Shown here: positions 7,364-14,544 of the stretch, piece by piece
Layout of the letters: each line of letters starts with the position of its first letter
How positions within the stretch are numbered: the first letter of the stretch is position 1
NCBI GenBank assembly: GCA_029865195.1
Contig: JAOUHH010000012.1
Location: 1-22,748 of the forward strand
Length of the DNA stretch: 22,748 bases
Source: Desulfobulbaceae bacterium
GTDB taxonomy: Bacteria > Desulfobacterota > Desulfobulbia > Desulfobulbales > UBA5123
Reading direction: 5' to 3'
The notes under the pieces: generated by a model
Database searches by the model: none
Told to the model about the DNA's origin: nothing
What the model saw: the letters and a program-made list of their open reading frames with translations, nothing else
Translations under genes and position numbers: made by a program

Positions 7364-7888
7364 CTACCCCAGGCGCGGCGGCTGGGTTAGTTGTTGCAAG
7401 GCGGAAATGAGCGGGGCAAGGTCAAATGTGGCCGGCAGACAGGCCCCATGGCTGGTAAGGCCCTGGATGGCCTTGTCGGCCATGCTGCGGGCGGCGACGG
7501 GGTTTCCCTGCTCCAGGTGTACATAGGTGCCGGCGGCGCGAAACATGGCCTGCAGAGCGCTTTTTTGATCGCCTTGAGATTCTTTCCACAACCTTTCGAT
7601 CACTTCATGGACTTCAAAGAAAAGTCCGGCGTCCCACAGGGCCAAAGATTGCCGGAAAGGGTCGTGTTCAGCTTGTTTTCGCAGCAGAGCAAATACATTG
7701 TGATAGCGGGACAGGCGGTCTTCGATATAAGCGCGATGGGCGGCGGATAATTCCCTGATGGAAAAGGTCGCTGCACATTGCCGGACCGGGTCGAGGTCGA
7801 GGGTCGGCAGGTTCGCCACCATCGCTTCAGAGAGCGCGTTGCGGATGTCGCGGGCCAGCCGGTCATTAAAGGGGTCAAATTCAGGCAT
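7364..7888 (-). CDS. DUF309 family protein
   Basis: 174 residues. The second half carries the DUF309 core: LWDAGLFFEVHEVIERLW, with the conserved HE pair, then a QAMFRAAGTYVHLEQGN helix and a leucine-rich end. The family is small, all-helical and of unknown function. Members occur in many bacteria, usually as proteins of about 130-180 residues, so this one is full length. There is no clear ribosome binding site. The start codon lies inside an 8-base inverted repeat (7886-7909). Confidence 0.75.
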   Translation of the reverse strand: MPEFDPFNDRLARDIRNALSEAMVANLPTLDLDPVRQCAATFSIRELSAAHRAYIEDRLSRYHNVFALLRKQAEHDPFRQSLALWDAGLFFEVHEVIERLWKESQGDQKSALQAMFRAAGTYVHLEQGNPVAARSMADKAIQGLTSHGACLPATFDLAPLISALQQLTQPPRLG

Positions 7889-7909
7889 GATGAAAAAGAT
7901 ATCATCATG
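7886..7909 (-). promoter_or_regulatory. Inverted repeat over the DUF309 start codon
   Basis: CATGATGA (7886-7893) and TCATCATG (7902-7909) form a perfect 8-base inverted repeat with an 8-base loop. The ATG of the DUF309 gene is complementary to 7886-7888, inside one arm. In the mRNA this could form a hairpin covering the start codon; as DNA it could be an operator. No factor is known for it. Confidence 0.4.
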
Positions 7910-7975
7910 AATCGACTCATAACAAGTGTTAAAACGGGGCAGGGATATTGCCGCATTTTGCGAAAAGGGGTAGGT

Positions 7976-8821
7976 TCAGGCGGCTGGCGGGGCGCTGATC
8001 CTGAACCGGGAGCGGACCAGCAGCAGGCCGCCGGTGATGATCAGGCCGCCGCCCAGCCAGGCTGCTGGTTGCGGAATCTCATGCCAGAACAGATAGCCGA
8101 AGAGCACCGAGAGCAGCACCGAAGAATAGCTGGACGCGGCCACCGCTGGTGCCTGATCCTTGCGGTAGGCTGTGGTCATCAGGAGTTGGCCCAGGCTCGA
8201 AAAGAGGGCGACGCCGGCGATCAGCAGCCATTGCCGGCCGCTAAGCGGGATAAAGACCGGCAGGGCGGTAAAGCTGGTCAACAGGCCGGTGAGCAGGGTG
8301 AAGTTGAAGACGATCACCAGCGGATAATCGGTGCGGTTCAGCCGCCGTACCAGGAGATGGGCGCCGGCCGAGAATGCGGCGCCGGCCAGCGCCACCCAGG
8401 CGGCTGTTTGCCAGGCCATGCCCGGCCGCAGGATCATGGCCACCCCGACCAGGCCGGTGACAATGGCAAGCCAGGCCGCGCGCGGGGTCTTTTCGCCCAC
8501 CACCAGGGGCGCGAAGAGGGCGATGATGAGCGGCTGGGCGCGGCCGATGAAGATGCAGTCGGCCAGCGGCATGTGGGTGAGGGCGTAAAAGAAGCAGTGC
8601 ATGGCGCTCATCCCGAACAGGGTTCGCAGCACGATCCCGCCTCGGGCCGTTGCCAGCAGCGGTCGGTTTTTGAGCCGCAGAATGATCAGCAGCACCGGCA
8701 GGGCGAGCAGGCAGCGCAGAAAGACCAGCTGCGCCAGCGGCACCGCTGGGCCCAGCGTTTTGATAAACAGCGACATGGTGGCGAAGCTTGCCGAGGCAAA
8801 CAGCATGTAGAGCACGCCCAT
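7976..8821 (-). CDS. EamA/DMT-family membrane transporter
   Basis: 281-residue inner-membrane protein with about ten hydrophobic segments arranged as two EamA repeats, the usual architecture of drug/metabolite transporter family exporters. Visible family features include PLAQLVFLRCLLALPVL near the start, ADCIFIGRAQPLIIALFAPLVVGEK in the first half, and SYSSVLLSVLFGYLFWHEIPQPAAWLGGGLIITGG near the end. Substrates of this family range from amino acids to purines and toxins and cannot be predicted here. The start at 8821 lies only 30 bases from the divergent HEAT-protein start at 8852. Confidence 0.88.
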   Translation of the reverse strand: MGVLYMLFASASFATMSLFIKTLGPAVPLAQLVFLRCLLALPVLLIILRLKNRPLLATARGGIVLRTLFGMSAMHCFFYALTHMPLADCIFIGRAQPLIIALFAPLVVGEKTPRAAWLAIVTGLVGVAMILRPGMAWQTAAWVALAGAAFSAGAHLLVRRLNRTDYPLVIVFNFTLLTGLLTSFTALPVFIPLSGRQWLLIAGVALFSSLGQLLMTTAYRKDQAPAVAASSYSSVLLSVLFGYLFWHEIPQPAAWLGGGLIITGGLLLVRSRFRISAPPAA

Positions 8822-8851
8822 GGCGGTTACACGATGAAAAGAGGATGAAAG

Positions 8852-9238
8852 ATGAATGAAGTGAGCGATGCGGAGTTGCTGCAGACCATCGGCGATTTTC
8901 TTGAGCAGGGGTTGGTGGAAAATATTGTCAGCATGTTCAAGGCGGATGCCGACTACTACCGCTTTGTCGGTGATCTCCTCCGCGACGAGCGGTTCCGGGT
9001 GCGGATGGGGGTGGCGGTGCTCTTCGAGTGGTTGATCGAGGAGCGGCCCGAGCAGGTGGAGCTGGCCATCCCCTTCCTTGAGTCGGTTCTGGCCGAGGAA
9101 ACCGCCTACATGCGGGGCGATACCCTCACCGTGCTCGGCATCATCGGCACCGACCGGGCCCTGGCCCTGGTCCGGAAAAAACTGAGCGACCCCGACCCAC
9201 AGGTGGCCGAGATCGCTCAGGATATTGTAAAACAGTGA
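8852..9238 (+). CDS. Small HEAT-repeat protein
   Basis: 128-residue acidic, helical protein. The C-terminal half has two to three HEAT-like helix pairs (VELAIPFLESVLAEETAYMRG, TLTVLGIIGTDRALALVRK, PQVAEIAQDIVK), a scaffold fold for protein binding. GAGG about ten bases before the ATG supports the start. I do not know its partner. It converges on the FkbM-type gene, with nine bases between the two stop codons. Confidence 0.75.
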   Translation: MNEVSDAELLQTIGDFLEQGLVENIVSMFKADADYYRFVGDLLRDERFRVRMGVAVLFEWLIEERPEQVELAIPFLESVLAEETAYMRGDTLTVLGIIGTDRALALVRKKLSDPDPQVAEIAQDIVKQ

Positions 9239-9247
9239 GTCATGGAA

Positions 9248-10009
9248 TTACGGTTTCCGGTATGCCCAGAGCATGTGTTGTTTATCTTTGAATTGTAAGA
9301 GGCTGTAGCCCTGTTTTTCTAAAAATGTCCTCAAGGAGGCGAGGTTTTCATTCTCTCCCCGGCCTTGGTGGACCTCAATTGCCATCTGATCAATCTTGTT
9401 CAGGATATCCTTGGGGGAGTTGTACAGAACATCGTATTCCGATCCTTCGCAGTCAAGCTTAAGCAGGTCGCAAAAATCGATGCTGTTTTCGGTGAAAAGG
9501 TCAGCAAGGCTCAAGCAAGGAACTTCGACACCCTCGGTATCCTTGCCCTGAGCCAAGATGCTGGCGGAGGTGGTAAAGGAATTCGAGGTGTCAAAATTAA
9601 GGGTGATTGTTCCTTTGTGCCCGCAAACCGCTTTGTTGAAGCAGAAAATGTCTTTGTCCTTGTTCAGGTTCCTGTTCTGCATAAGCTGCTCGAAATTTGC
9701 TTTGACGGGTTCGAAGGCATATAGCGTGCAATCCGGGTATTTTGACATGGCAAACATCGTGAAAAAACCGACATTGGCGCCAATATCAATGATGGTTGGA
9801 TTTTCGTTTATTTTCTTTTGCATGCCGATGGAATAGGCGTTCTCTAAAAAAATTTCTTTGAATTCATGATGCAGCCTTCTTGGAACCTCGAACCGTATAT
9901 TGTTTTTTGCTACCATCATGAGCGGATCCGCCTTGCTCATTCCTAGTTTCACCATGAAATGAAGCGGCCAGTTTGAGATATTTCTTAGCAGATTAACGTA
10001 TCTGTTCAT
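9248..10009 (-). CDS. FkbM-type SAM-dependent methyltransferase
   Basis: 253-residue methyltransferase of the FkbM family. Class I SAM-binding motif I is IIDIGANVGFFTMFA, motif II is in CTLYAFEPVKANFE, and a later DLLKLDCEGSEYDVL segment matches the family. Such enzymes O-methylate sugars of surface glycans or natural products. The reading frame is open far upstream (to 11125) through an alternative frame of aspS, but the real start is the ATG at 10007-10009. It lies two bases after the aspS stop, with GGAAGGA placed in front of it. The gene is visibly more AT-rich than its neighbours and uses more A/T-ending codons, which suggests later acquisition downstream of hisS-aspS. Confidence 0.85.
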   Translation of the reverse strand: MNRYVNLLRNISNWPLHFMVKLGMSKADPLMMVAKNNIRFEVPRRLHHEFKEIFLENAYSIGMQKKINENPTIIDIGANVGFFTMFAMSKYPDCTLYAFEPVKANFEQLMQNRNLNKDKDIFCFNKAVCGHKGTITLNFDTSNSFTTSASILAQGKDTEGVEVPCLSLADLFTENSIDFCDLLKLDCEGSEYDVLYNSPKDILNKIDQMAIEVHQGRGENENLASLRTFLEKQGYSLLQFKDKQHMLWAYRKP

Positions 10010-10011
10010 GA

Positions 10012-11796
10012 TTATTCCTTCCAGTCCGGCCGTAGGGAGAGCTCGGTGAGCTGTTTGCGGGCGACGGTGGAGGGCGCCTCGGTGAGGGGGCAGGTGGCCT
10101 TCTGGGTTTTGGGGAAGGCGATGACGTCGCGGATGGAATCGCGGCCGGCGATGATCATCATCAAGCGATCCAGGCCGAAGGCGAGGCCGCCGTGGGGCGG
10201 CGCGCCATGCTCCAGCGCCTTGAGCAGGAAGTCGAACTTGTCCGCCGCCTCCTCGTCCGAGATGCCCAGGGCCCGGAAGACCGTGGCCTGCACCTTGGGC
10301 TGGTGGATACGGATGGAGCCGCCGCCGATCTCGGTGCCGTTCAGGGCCAAATCGTAGGCGCGGCTCCGGACCTTGCCCGGGTCGGTGTGCAGCAGGGCCA
10401 TATCCTCTTCCCGGGGCGCGGTGAAGGGGTGGTGCACCGCCATGTGGCGGCGTTGCTCGTGGTCGTACTCCAGCAGCGGGAAATCGGTGACCCAGACGAA
10501 ATTGAAGGTCTCCTTGTTGATCAGCCCCAGCCGTCGGGCCAGCTCCAGCCGCAGCTCGCCCAGGGCGGTATGGACGATGGCCGGGGTGTCGGCGCCGAAG
10601 AAGAGCAGGTCGCCGGGCTCGGCGTTCAGGGTCTTGGCCATCGCCGCCCGTTCCTCGTCGGTGAAGAACTTGGCGATGGGCGACTGCCACTCGCCGTCCT
10701 CTTTCATCTTGACCCAGGCAAGCCCCTTGGCGCCGTACTGGGCCACATAGGCGGTAAGATCGTCCAGGTCCTTGCGGCTGAAGGTAGCGCAGCCCTTGGC
10801 GTTGATCGCCTTCACCATCCCGCCTTTCTCCACCACGTCCCGGAAGACCTTGAAGCCGCACTCCTTGACGTTGTCGAAGAGATCGACCAGTTCCAGCCCG
10901 AAACGGGTGTCCGGCTTGTCGGAGCCGTAACGGTTCATCGCCTCGGCGTAATCGATGCGCGGGAAGGGGGTGGTGAGCTCGATGCCCTTGGTGGCCTTGA
11001 AGAGATGGCTGATCATCCCTTCCATGATCCGGAAGATATCCTCCTCGTCGATAAAGGAGAGCTCCATATCGATTTGGGTAAATTCGGGTTGGCGGTCGGC
11101 GCGGAGGTCCTCGTCGCGGAAGCATTTGACGATCTGGTAGTAGCGGTCCATGCCCGCGATCATCAGCAACTGCTTGAAGAGCTGCGGCGATTGCGGCAGG
11201 GCGTAGAATTTCCCGGGGTTGACCCGGCTCGGCACCAGATAGTCGCGGGCGCCTTCCGGGGTCGAGCGGGTAAGAACCGGGGTTTCGATCTCAAGAAAAT
11301 TGTTGTCGTTGAGATAGTTGCGGATCGCCTGGCTTGCCTTGTGGCGCAAGATCAGGTTGTCGGCCATGCCCGGCCGCCGGAGGTCGAGGTAGCGGTATTT
11401 GAGGCGCAGGGTCTCGGAAACCTCGGTGATCTCGTCCAGGGGGAAGGGCGGGGTCTGGCTGACGTTGAGAATCCGCAGGTCGTCCACCATCACCTCGATG
11501 GCGCCGGTGGTGAGATTGGGGTTGGTCATCCCTTCCGGCCGCGCCGAAACCTTGCCGCGGACCGCCAGGACCCACTCGCTGCGCAGGTTGTGCGCCTTGG
11601 CGTGCACCTCGGCGTTATATTCGGGGCTGAAGACCACCTGGGTGAGGCCCCAGCGGTCGCGCAGATCGATGAAGATAACCCCGCCGTGGTCGCGGCGCCG
11701 GAGCACCCAGCCCATCAGGGTGACGGTTTCGCCGACATTGGCGGTGCCGAGATCGTTACAGTTATGGCTCCGTTTCAGTTCGCCCATGGATTCCAT
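10012..11796 (-). CDS. aspS: Aspartyl-tRNA synthetase, probably non-discriminating
   Basis: 594-residue class II synthetase with the bacterial layout: N-terminal OB-fold anticodon domain (about 1-115), catalytic core with FRDEDLRADRQPEFTQID (motif 2), the inserted bacterial GAD domain in the middle, and motif 3 GLAFGLDRLMMII near the C-terminus. The anticodon domain has histidine 37 in RRRDHGG and glycine 89 in RPEGM. In characterised bacteria these two positions mark AspRS forms that also charge tRNA-Asn with Asp for later amidation by GatCAB; E. coli has Leu and Lys there. The ATG at 11796 is preceded by GAGGAG. That site can pair in a short hairpin with CTCCT next to the start. It sits between hisS and fkbM in one operon. 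Confidence 0.96.
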   Translation of the reverse strand: MESMGELKRSHNCNDLGTANVGETVTLMGWVLRRRDHGGVIFIDLRDRWGLTQVVFSPEYNAEVHAKAHNLRSEWVLAVRGKVSARPEGMTNPNLTTGAIEVMVDDLRILNVSQTPPFPLDEITEVSETLRLKYRYLDLRRPGMADNLILRHKASQAIRNYLNDNNFLEIETPVLTRSTPEGARDYLVPSRVNPGKFYALPQSPQLFKQLLMIAGMDRYYQIVKCFRDEDLRADRQPEFTQIDMELSFIDEEDIFRIMEGMISHLFKATKGIELTTPFPRIDYAEAMNRYGSDKPDTRFGLELVDLFDNVKECGFKVFRDVVEKGGMVKAINAKGCATFSRKDLDDLTAYVAQYGAKGLAWVKMKEDGEWQSPIAKFFTDEERAAMAKTLNAEPGDLLFFGADTPAIVHTALGELRLELARRLGLINKETFNFVWVTDFPLLEYDHEQRRHMAVHHPFTAPREEDMALLHTDPGKVRSRAYDLALNGTEIGGGSIRIHQPKVQATVFRALGISDEEAADKFDFLLKALEHGAPPHGGLAFGLDRLMMIIAGRDSIRDVIAFPKTQKATCPLTEAPSTVARKQLTELSLRPDWKE

Positions 11797-11861
11797 AGGA
11801 GGTACTCCTCGTTTTGCAAGATTTACGTGTTAAGCAGCAGGGATGATTGCCTGCGACCGCT

Positions 11862-13142
11862 TTAACACTGGTTTGATTTGATCTTTGCCGCAAGCGCCTG
11901 GCACCACTCCGCAAGGTCTTCGGGGAGCGGGATCTCTTCCTGCGCGCGGGTGCTCATGTCCCGTAAAATAGCGATCTTCTTCGCCATCTCCTCTTCACCG
12001 AGGATCAGGGTGTAGGCGGCGTTGGCGCGGCCTGCCTGTTTCATCTGACTCTTGAGGCTTCTGCCCTCGATATCCATCCCGGCCTGCAAGCCGTTTTTAC
12101 GCAGCCCATGGAGGATGGCGAAGGCGATTTTCTGCGCTTCTTCGCCCAGGGCGGCGATAAAGAGGTCGCTGGTGGGGCCGTTTGCCTGCGCTTCCTGTTG
12201 CTGGAGCAGCAAAACCAGCCGCTCCATGCCCATCGCAAAGCCGATGCCGGGCAGGCTCGGGCCGCCCAGTTGCTCGACCAGGCCGTCATAACGGCCGCCT
12301 GCTCCCACCGCGCTTTGCGCGCCCAGGGCGTCGGTGATCAGCTCGAAGGTGGTGCGGTTGTAATAATCCAGGCCGCGCACCATGAAGGAGTTGATCTTGA
12401 ACGGGATTTCCAGTTGGGCAAGGCTTTCCTTGACCGTGCCGAAATGGTCCTGGCAGCCGCGGCAGAGATGATCGAGGATCGACGGCGCATCAACATACTG
12501 CTCCTGGCAGTGGGCGCTCTTGCAGTCCAGAACCCGCAAAGGGTTGGTGTGCCGGCGGCGTTCGCAGTCCTCGCAGAGCGAGCCAGCCCGCTCGTCGAGG
12601 AATTTGACCAGGGTATCCTTAAATACAGGACGGCACTCCGGGCACCCCAGGGAGTTGATCTCCAGGCTCACCGTAATCCCCAGTTCGTTGATCAGCAGCC
12701 AGGCCATGGCGATGACCTCGGCGTCCAGGCGGGGGAGGTCTGAGCCCAGCACCTCGCAGCTCAGTTGATGAAACTGGCGCAACCGCCCTTTCTGGGGCCG
12801 TTCGTGGCGGAACATGGGGCCGACGGTGTAGAGCTTCTGCACCGGCAGCTTGGCGTACAGGCTGTGCTCGATGAAGGCGCGCAGCACCGCGGCGGTGCCC
12901 TCTGGCCGCATGGTTACCGACTCGCCGTTGCGGTCAGTGAAGGTGTACATCTCCTTTTCAACGATGTCGGTGGCCTCGCCGATGGAGCGGGCGAACAGCT
13001 CGGTTTTTTCAAGGATCGGCACCTTGATCTCGGCAAAGCCGAAGCGATGGAAGACATCGCGGGCCGTGGCCTCGATCCGCTGCCAGATACCAACCTCGTC
13101 GGGAAGAATGTCTTTAAAGCCTTTCAGGGCCCGGATACTCAA
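11862..13142 (-). CDS. hisS: Histidyl-tRNA synthetase
   Basis: 426-residue class II synthetase. It begins with the family segment IRALKGFKDILPDE and shows motif 1 around YGF-like FHRFGFAEIKVPILEKTELF, motif 2 TMRPEGTAAVLRA with FRHERPQKGRLRQFHQ, the histidine-specific RGLDYYNRTTFE, motif 3 GIGFAMGMERLVLLL, and a C-terminal anticodon domain. The central insertion has several cysteines (GCPEC, CEDC, LDCKSAHC, LCRGC), common in bacterial HisRS and possibly metal-binding. The start codon is TTG (13140-13142), with GGAGG seven bases upstream; no ATG fits better. It is the first gene of hisS-aspS-fkbM, 65 bases ahead of aspS. Confidence 0.96.
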   Translation of the reverse strand: MSIRALKGFKDILPDEVGIWQRIEATARDVFHRFGFAEIKVPILEKTELFARSIGEATDIVEKEMYTFTDRNGESVTMRPEGTAAVLRAFIEHSLYAKLPVQKLYTVGPMFRHERPQKGRLRQFHQLSCEVLGSDLPRLDAEVIAMAWLLINELGITVSLEINSLGCPECRPVFKDTLVKFLDERAGSLCEDCERRRHTNPLRVLDCKSAHCQEQYVDAPSILDHLCRGCQDHFGTVKESLAQLEIPFKINSFMVRGLDYYNRTTFELITDALGAQSAVGAGGRYDGLVEQLGGPSLPGIGFAMGMERLVLLLQQQEAQANGPTSDLFIAALGEEAQKIAFAILHGLRKNGLQAGMDIEGRSLKSQMKQAGRANAAYTLILGEEEMAKKIAILRDMSTRAQEEIPLPEDLAEWCQALAAKIKSNQC

Positions 13143-13185
13143 CGTAAAACCTCCAACTACGGTAATTACTGAACAACATCACTAT

Positions 13186-13230
13186 ATAATAGAAACCCTG
13201 CTGTTTATTCCAAACAGCGGCAAAAGTCAA
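13186..13230 (-). promoter_or_regulatory. hisS promoter region with an embedded palindrome
   Basis: On the minus strand a good -10, TATTAT (13186-13191), has TTTGGA (13209-13214) 17 bases upstream. A second pair, TTGACT (13225-13230) with TAAACA (13202-13207), also has 17-base spacing. The inverted repeat GCTGTTT-attcc-AAACAGC (13200-13218) overlaps both and could be an operator. Confidence 0.4.
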
Positions 13231-13532
13231 GCAATGCGGCGTCCGTGAGGGGGACGGGGTGGATTGCTGGGCTTTGGGACCTGCTGGGAACTGCCGATCC
13301 GTGAGAACCGCCTGGGCAAGCGGAACGCAGAGCGGTCAAAGTCGGTGTCTGGTTATCTTGCTTTGCAAGACCTGACCCCATTTAGGCGCCCGACTTTGCT
13401 GGCAGAGGGGCGGCGTGAACTGGTGCGGTATGTGGGCGGTTTTGTGAAAGAGGTGGTTGGGGCAAGGTAGGGTTAGCGGCAGGTGGAAGCGGGATCGCAG
13501 GGTTCTTTTTTTGTTTGGGTGTAATTGGGTAA
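13231..13532. other. Non-coding stretch between the hisS promoter and the CoA-binding gene
   Basis: This is most of the only gene-free stretch over 300 bases (13143-13532). It holds the degenerate palindrome at 13337-13398. A 68-codon open frame (13264-13470) crosses that palindrome, has no ribosome site and has no recognisable product. No terminator is evident for the CoA-binding gene, which ends here from the other side. It may be the remains of a mobile or REP-type element. Confidence 0.5.
13337..13398. repeat. Degenerate REP-like palindromic element
   Basis: Outer arms CAAAGTCGG (13337-13345) and CCGACTTTG (13390-13398) are perfect inverted repeats. Inside them CTTGC-TTT-GCAAG (13357-13369) forms an inner hairpin that continues imperfectly as CTGG...CCTGAC with a bulge. 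The nested 62-base structure and the CAAGACCTGACCCCA text resemble the palindromes found near REP-associated tyrosine transposases. No transposase is present and only one copy is seen in this window. Confidence 0.45.
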
Positions 13533-13940
13533 TTAGTTGAATAGATTAGCATGATCAACCTTGATGCAGCGGTCCATGATTACCTTGAGGCCGGCCGCTT
13601 TTGCCTTGGCCGCAGCCGTTTCGTTGGCAATCCCCTGCTGCATCCAGACCGCCTTGGCGTGGATGGCGATGGCCTCGTCGACCACCGGGCCGACATCCTC
13701 GGAGCGGCGGAAGATGTTGACCAGATCGACAGGGACCGGAATTTCGGTAAGGCTGGGGTAACATTTTGCGCCGAGGATTTCGGTTTGCCCCGGATTGACC
13801 GGGATGACCGTAAAGCCTGCGGCGATCAGGTAGCGGGCCACATCGTTGCTGGGACGGTTTTCCTTGGGGGAAAGACCGACCACGGCGATGGTTTGAACGC
13901 CTTGCAGGAGGGCGGTGATTTCCGGCAGGGATACAAGCAT
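13533..13940 (-). CDS. CoA-binding protein of the YccU type (COG1832)
   Basis: 135-residue Rossmann-fold protein with the CoA-binding domain also found in succinyl-CoA synthetase alpha subunits. Motifs are TIAVVGLSPKENRPSNDVARYL near the start, GFTVIPVNPGQTEILGAKCYPSL, DLVNIFRRSEDVGPVVDEAI, and VWMQQGIANETAAAKAKAAGLKVIMDRCIKVDH at the end. Homologues are stand-alone proteins of this size that bind CoA or acyl-CoA; their physiological role is unclear. The frame is open to 14081, but the start at 13940 (MLVSLPEITALL) gives the usual length and has GGAG upstream. It is divergent from cooT. Confidence 0.85.
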   Translation of the reverse strand: MLVSLPEITALLQGVQTIAVVGLSPKENRPSNDVARYLIAAGFTVIPVNPGQTEILGAKCYPSLTEIPVPVDLVNIFRRSEDVGPVVDEAIAIHAKAVWMQQGIANETAAAKAKAAGLKVIMDRCIKVDHANLFN

Positions 13941-14068
13941 AAGCAGGCTCCGGCGGTGAGATGGGGCGGTTAAAATGGTGGGCATCCTGATCTGGAATGT
14001 ATTATAAATGGTTTCCGGTAAAGGGAAAGAAGAGAGATTTGCGTTCAACTTTGGCGGCAGGAGAGGAC

Positions 14069-14266
14069 ATGTGCCAGACAAGCGTGGTGCTCGACCGTGA
14101 CGGCGAGCAGGAAAAGCTCATGGAAAACATCACCAGCCTCGAGATGCTGGCGGACGGGGTGCGGATCGCGGCCCTGTTTGAGGAGCCCAGGGAGATCACC
14201 TCGGTGCGGCTTGCGCGGATCGATTTCATGGCGGGAAAGGTAATCTTGGTAGCGGAGAAGGGGTAA
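14069..14266 (+). CDS. cooT: CooT family nickel-binding protein
   Basis: 65-residue protein starting MCQTSVVL. CooT of Rhodospirillum rubrum is a small homodimer that binds one Ni(II) through Cys2 of each chain and helps mature the nickel CO dehydrogenase. Here Cys2 is present, and the order of beta-strands (VVLDRDG, NITSLEMLADGVRIAALFEE, ITSVRLARIDFMAGKVILV) matches the family, including the AxIDfxxGxixL ending. The frame is open back to 13997, but the ATG at 14069 puts the cysteine at position 2 and follows AGGAG at the right distance. A His-rich CooJ-like gene follows after five bases. No CO dehydrogenase gene is in the window, so its client is inferred. Confidence 0.85.
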   Translation: MCQTSVVLDRDGEQEKLMENITSLEMLADGVRIAALFEEPREITSVRLARIDFMAGKVILVAEKG

Positions 14267-14271
14267 CGACA

Positions 14272-14538
14272 ATGAGTGACAAGGGTACGGTGGACAAACT
14301 GCGGGTGTTATTGCCCCACTGGGTCGAACACAATCACAGCCATAAGGCGGAATTTGTCAAATGGGCGGCAGCGGCTCGCGCGGACGGCCTTGATGAGGTC
14401 GCCGCCTTGATCGAAAAGGCGGTGGCTGGCCTCGATGGCGCAAGTGACGCCCTTTCCAAGGCCCTTGCCAAGGTGGGCGGCCCCAGCGACGGCGGCCACG
14501 ACCATCATCACCACCATGGACACCACCATCACCATTGA
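14272..14538 (+). CDS. CooJ-like histidine-rich putative nickel chaperone
   Basis: 88-residue protein. Residues 16-24 read HWVEHNHSH, which fits HW-X2-H-X3-H (H16, W17, H20, H24), the Ni(II)-site motif reported for the coiled-coil region of R. rubrum CooJ. Helical segments follow (AEFVKWAAAARADGLDEVAAL, and a later alanine-rich stretch to about residue 67). A glycine-containing hinge then leads to a tail with eleven histidines (H76, H78-82, H84-88) broken only by one Asp and one Gly. The motif plus His tail repeats the CooJ architecture in a compact form. The ribosome site GAGAAGGGG overlaps the end of cooT, so the two are translationally linked. A nickel storage or delivery role is inferred; zinc binding is an alternative. 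Confidence 0.75.
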   Translation: MSDKGTVDKLRVLLPHWVEHNHSHKAEFVKWAAAARADGLDEVAALIEKAVAGLDGASDALSKALAKVGGPSDGGHDHHHHHGHHHHH

Positions 14539-14544
14539 GTCGAT

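Noticed and set aside
9248..11125. A 625-codon open frame joining the FkbM methyltransferase to a long N-terminal extension
   Set aside because: The first part is an arginine/proline-rich alternative frame of aspS without domain character. The methyltransferase has its own ATG at 10009 with a ribosome site right after the aspS stop.
10192..11865. A 557-codon open frame on the plus strand opposite aspS
   Set aside because: It is antisense to a clear AspRS gene in GC-rich DNA, where long antisense frames are common, and its translation has no recognisable domain.
13264..13470. A 68-codon frame in the hisS upstream region
   Set aside because: No ribosome site and no recognisable product, and it runs through the palindromic element. 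It could be a transposase remnant, but nothing supports that enough to call a pseudogene.
14497..14538. The His-rich C-terminus as a vector-derived purification tag
   Set aside because: It is broken by native Asp and Gly codons, uses mixed CAC/CAT codons, follows a HW-X2-H-X3-H motif and sits behind cooT, all of which fit a natural nickel protein.
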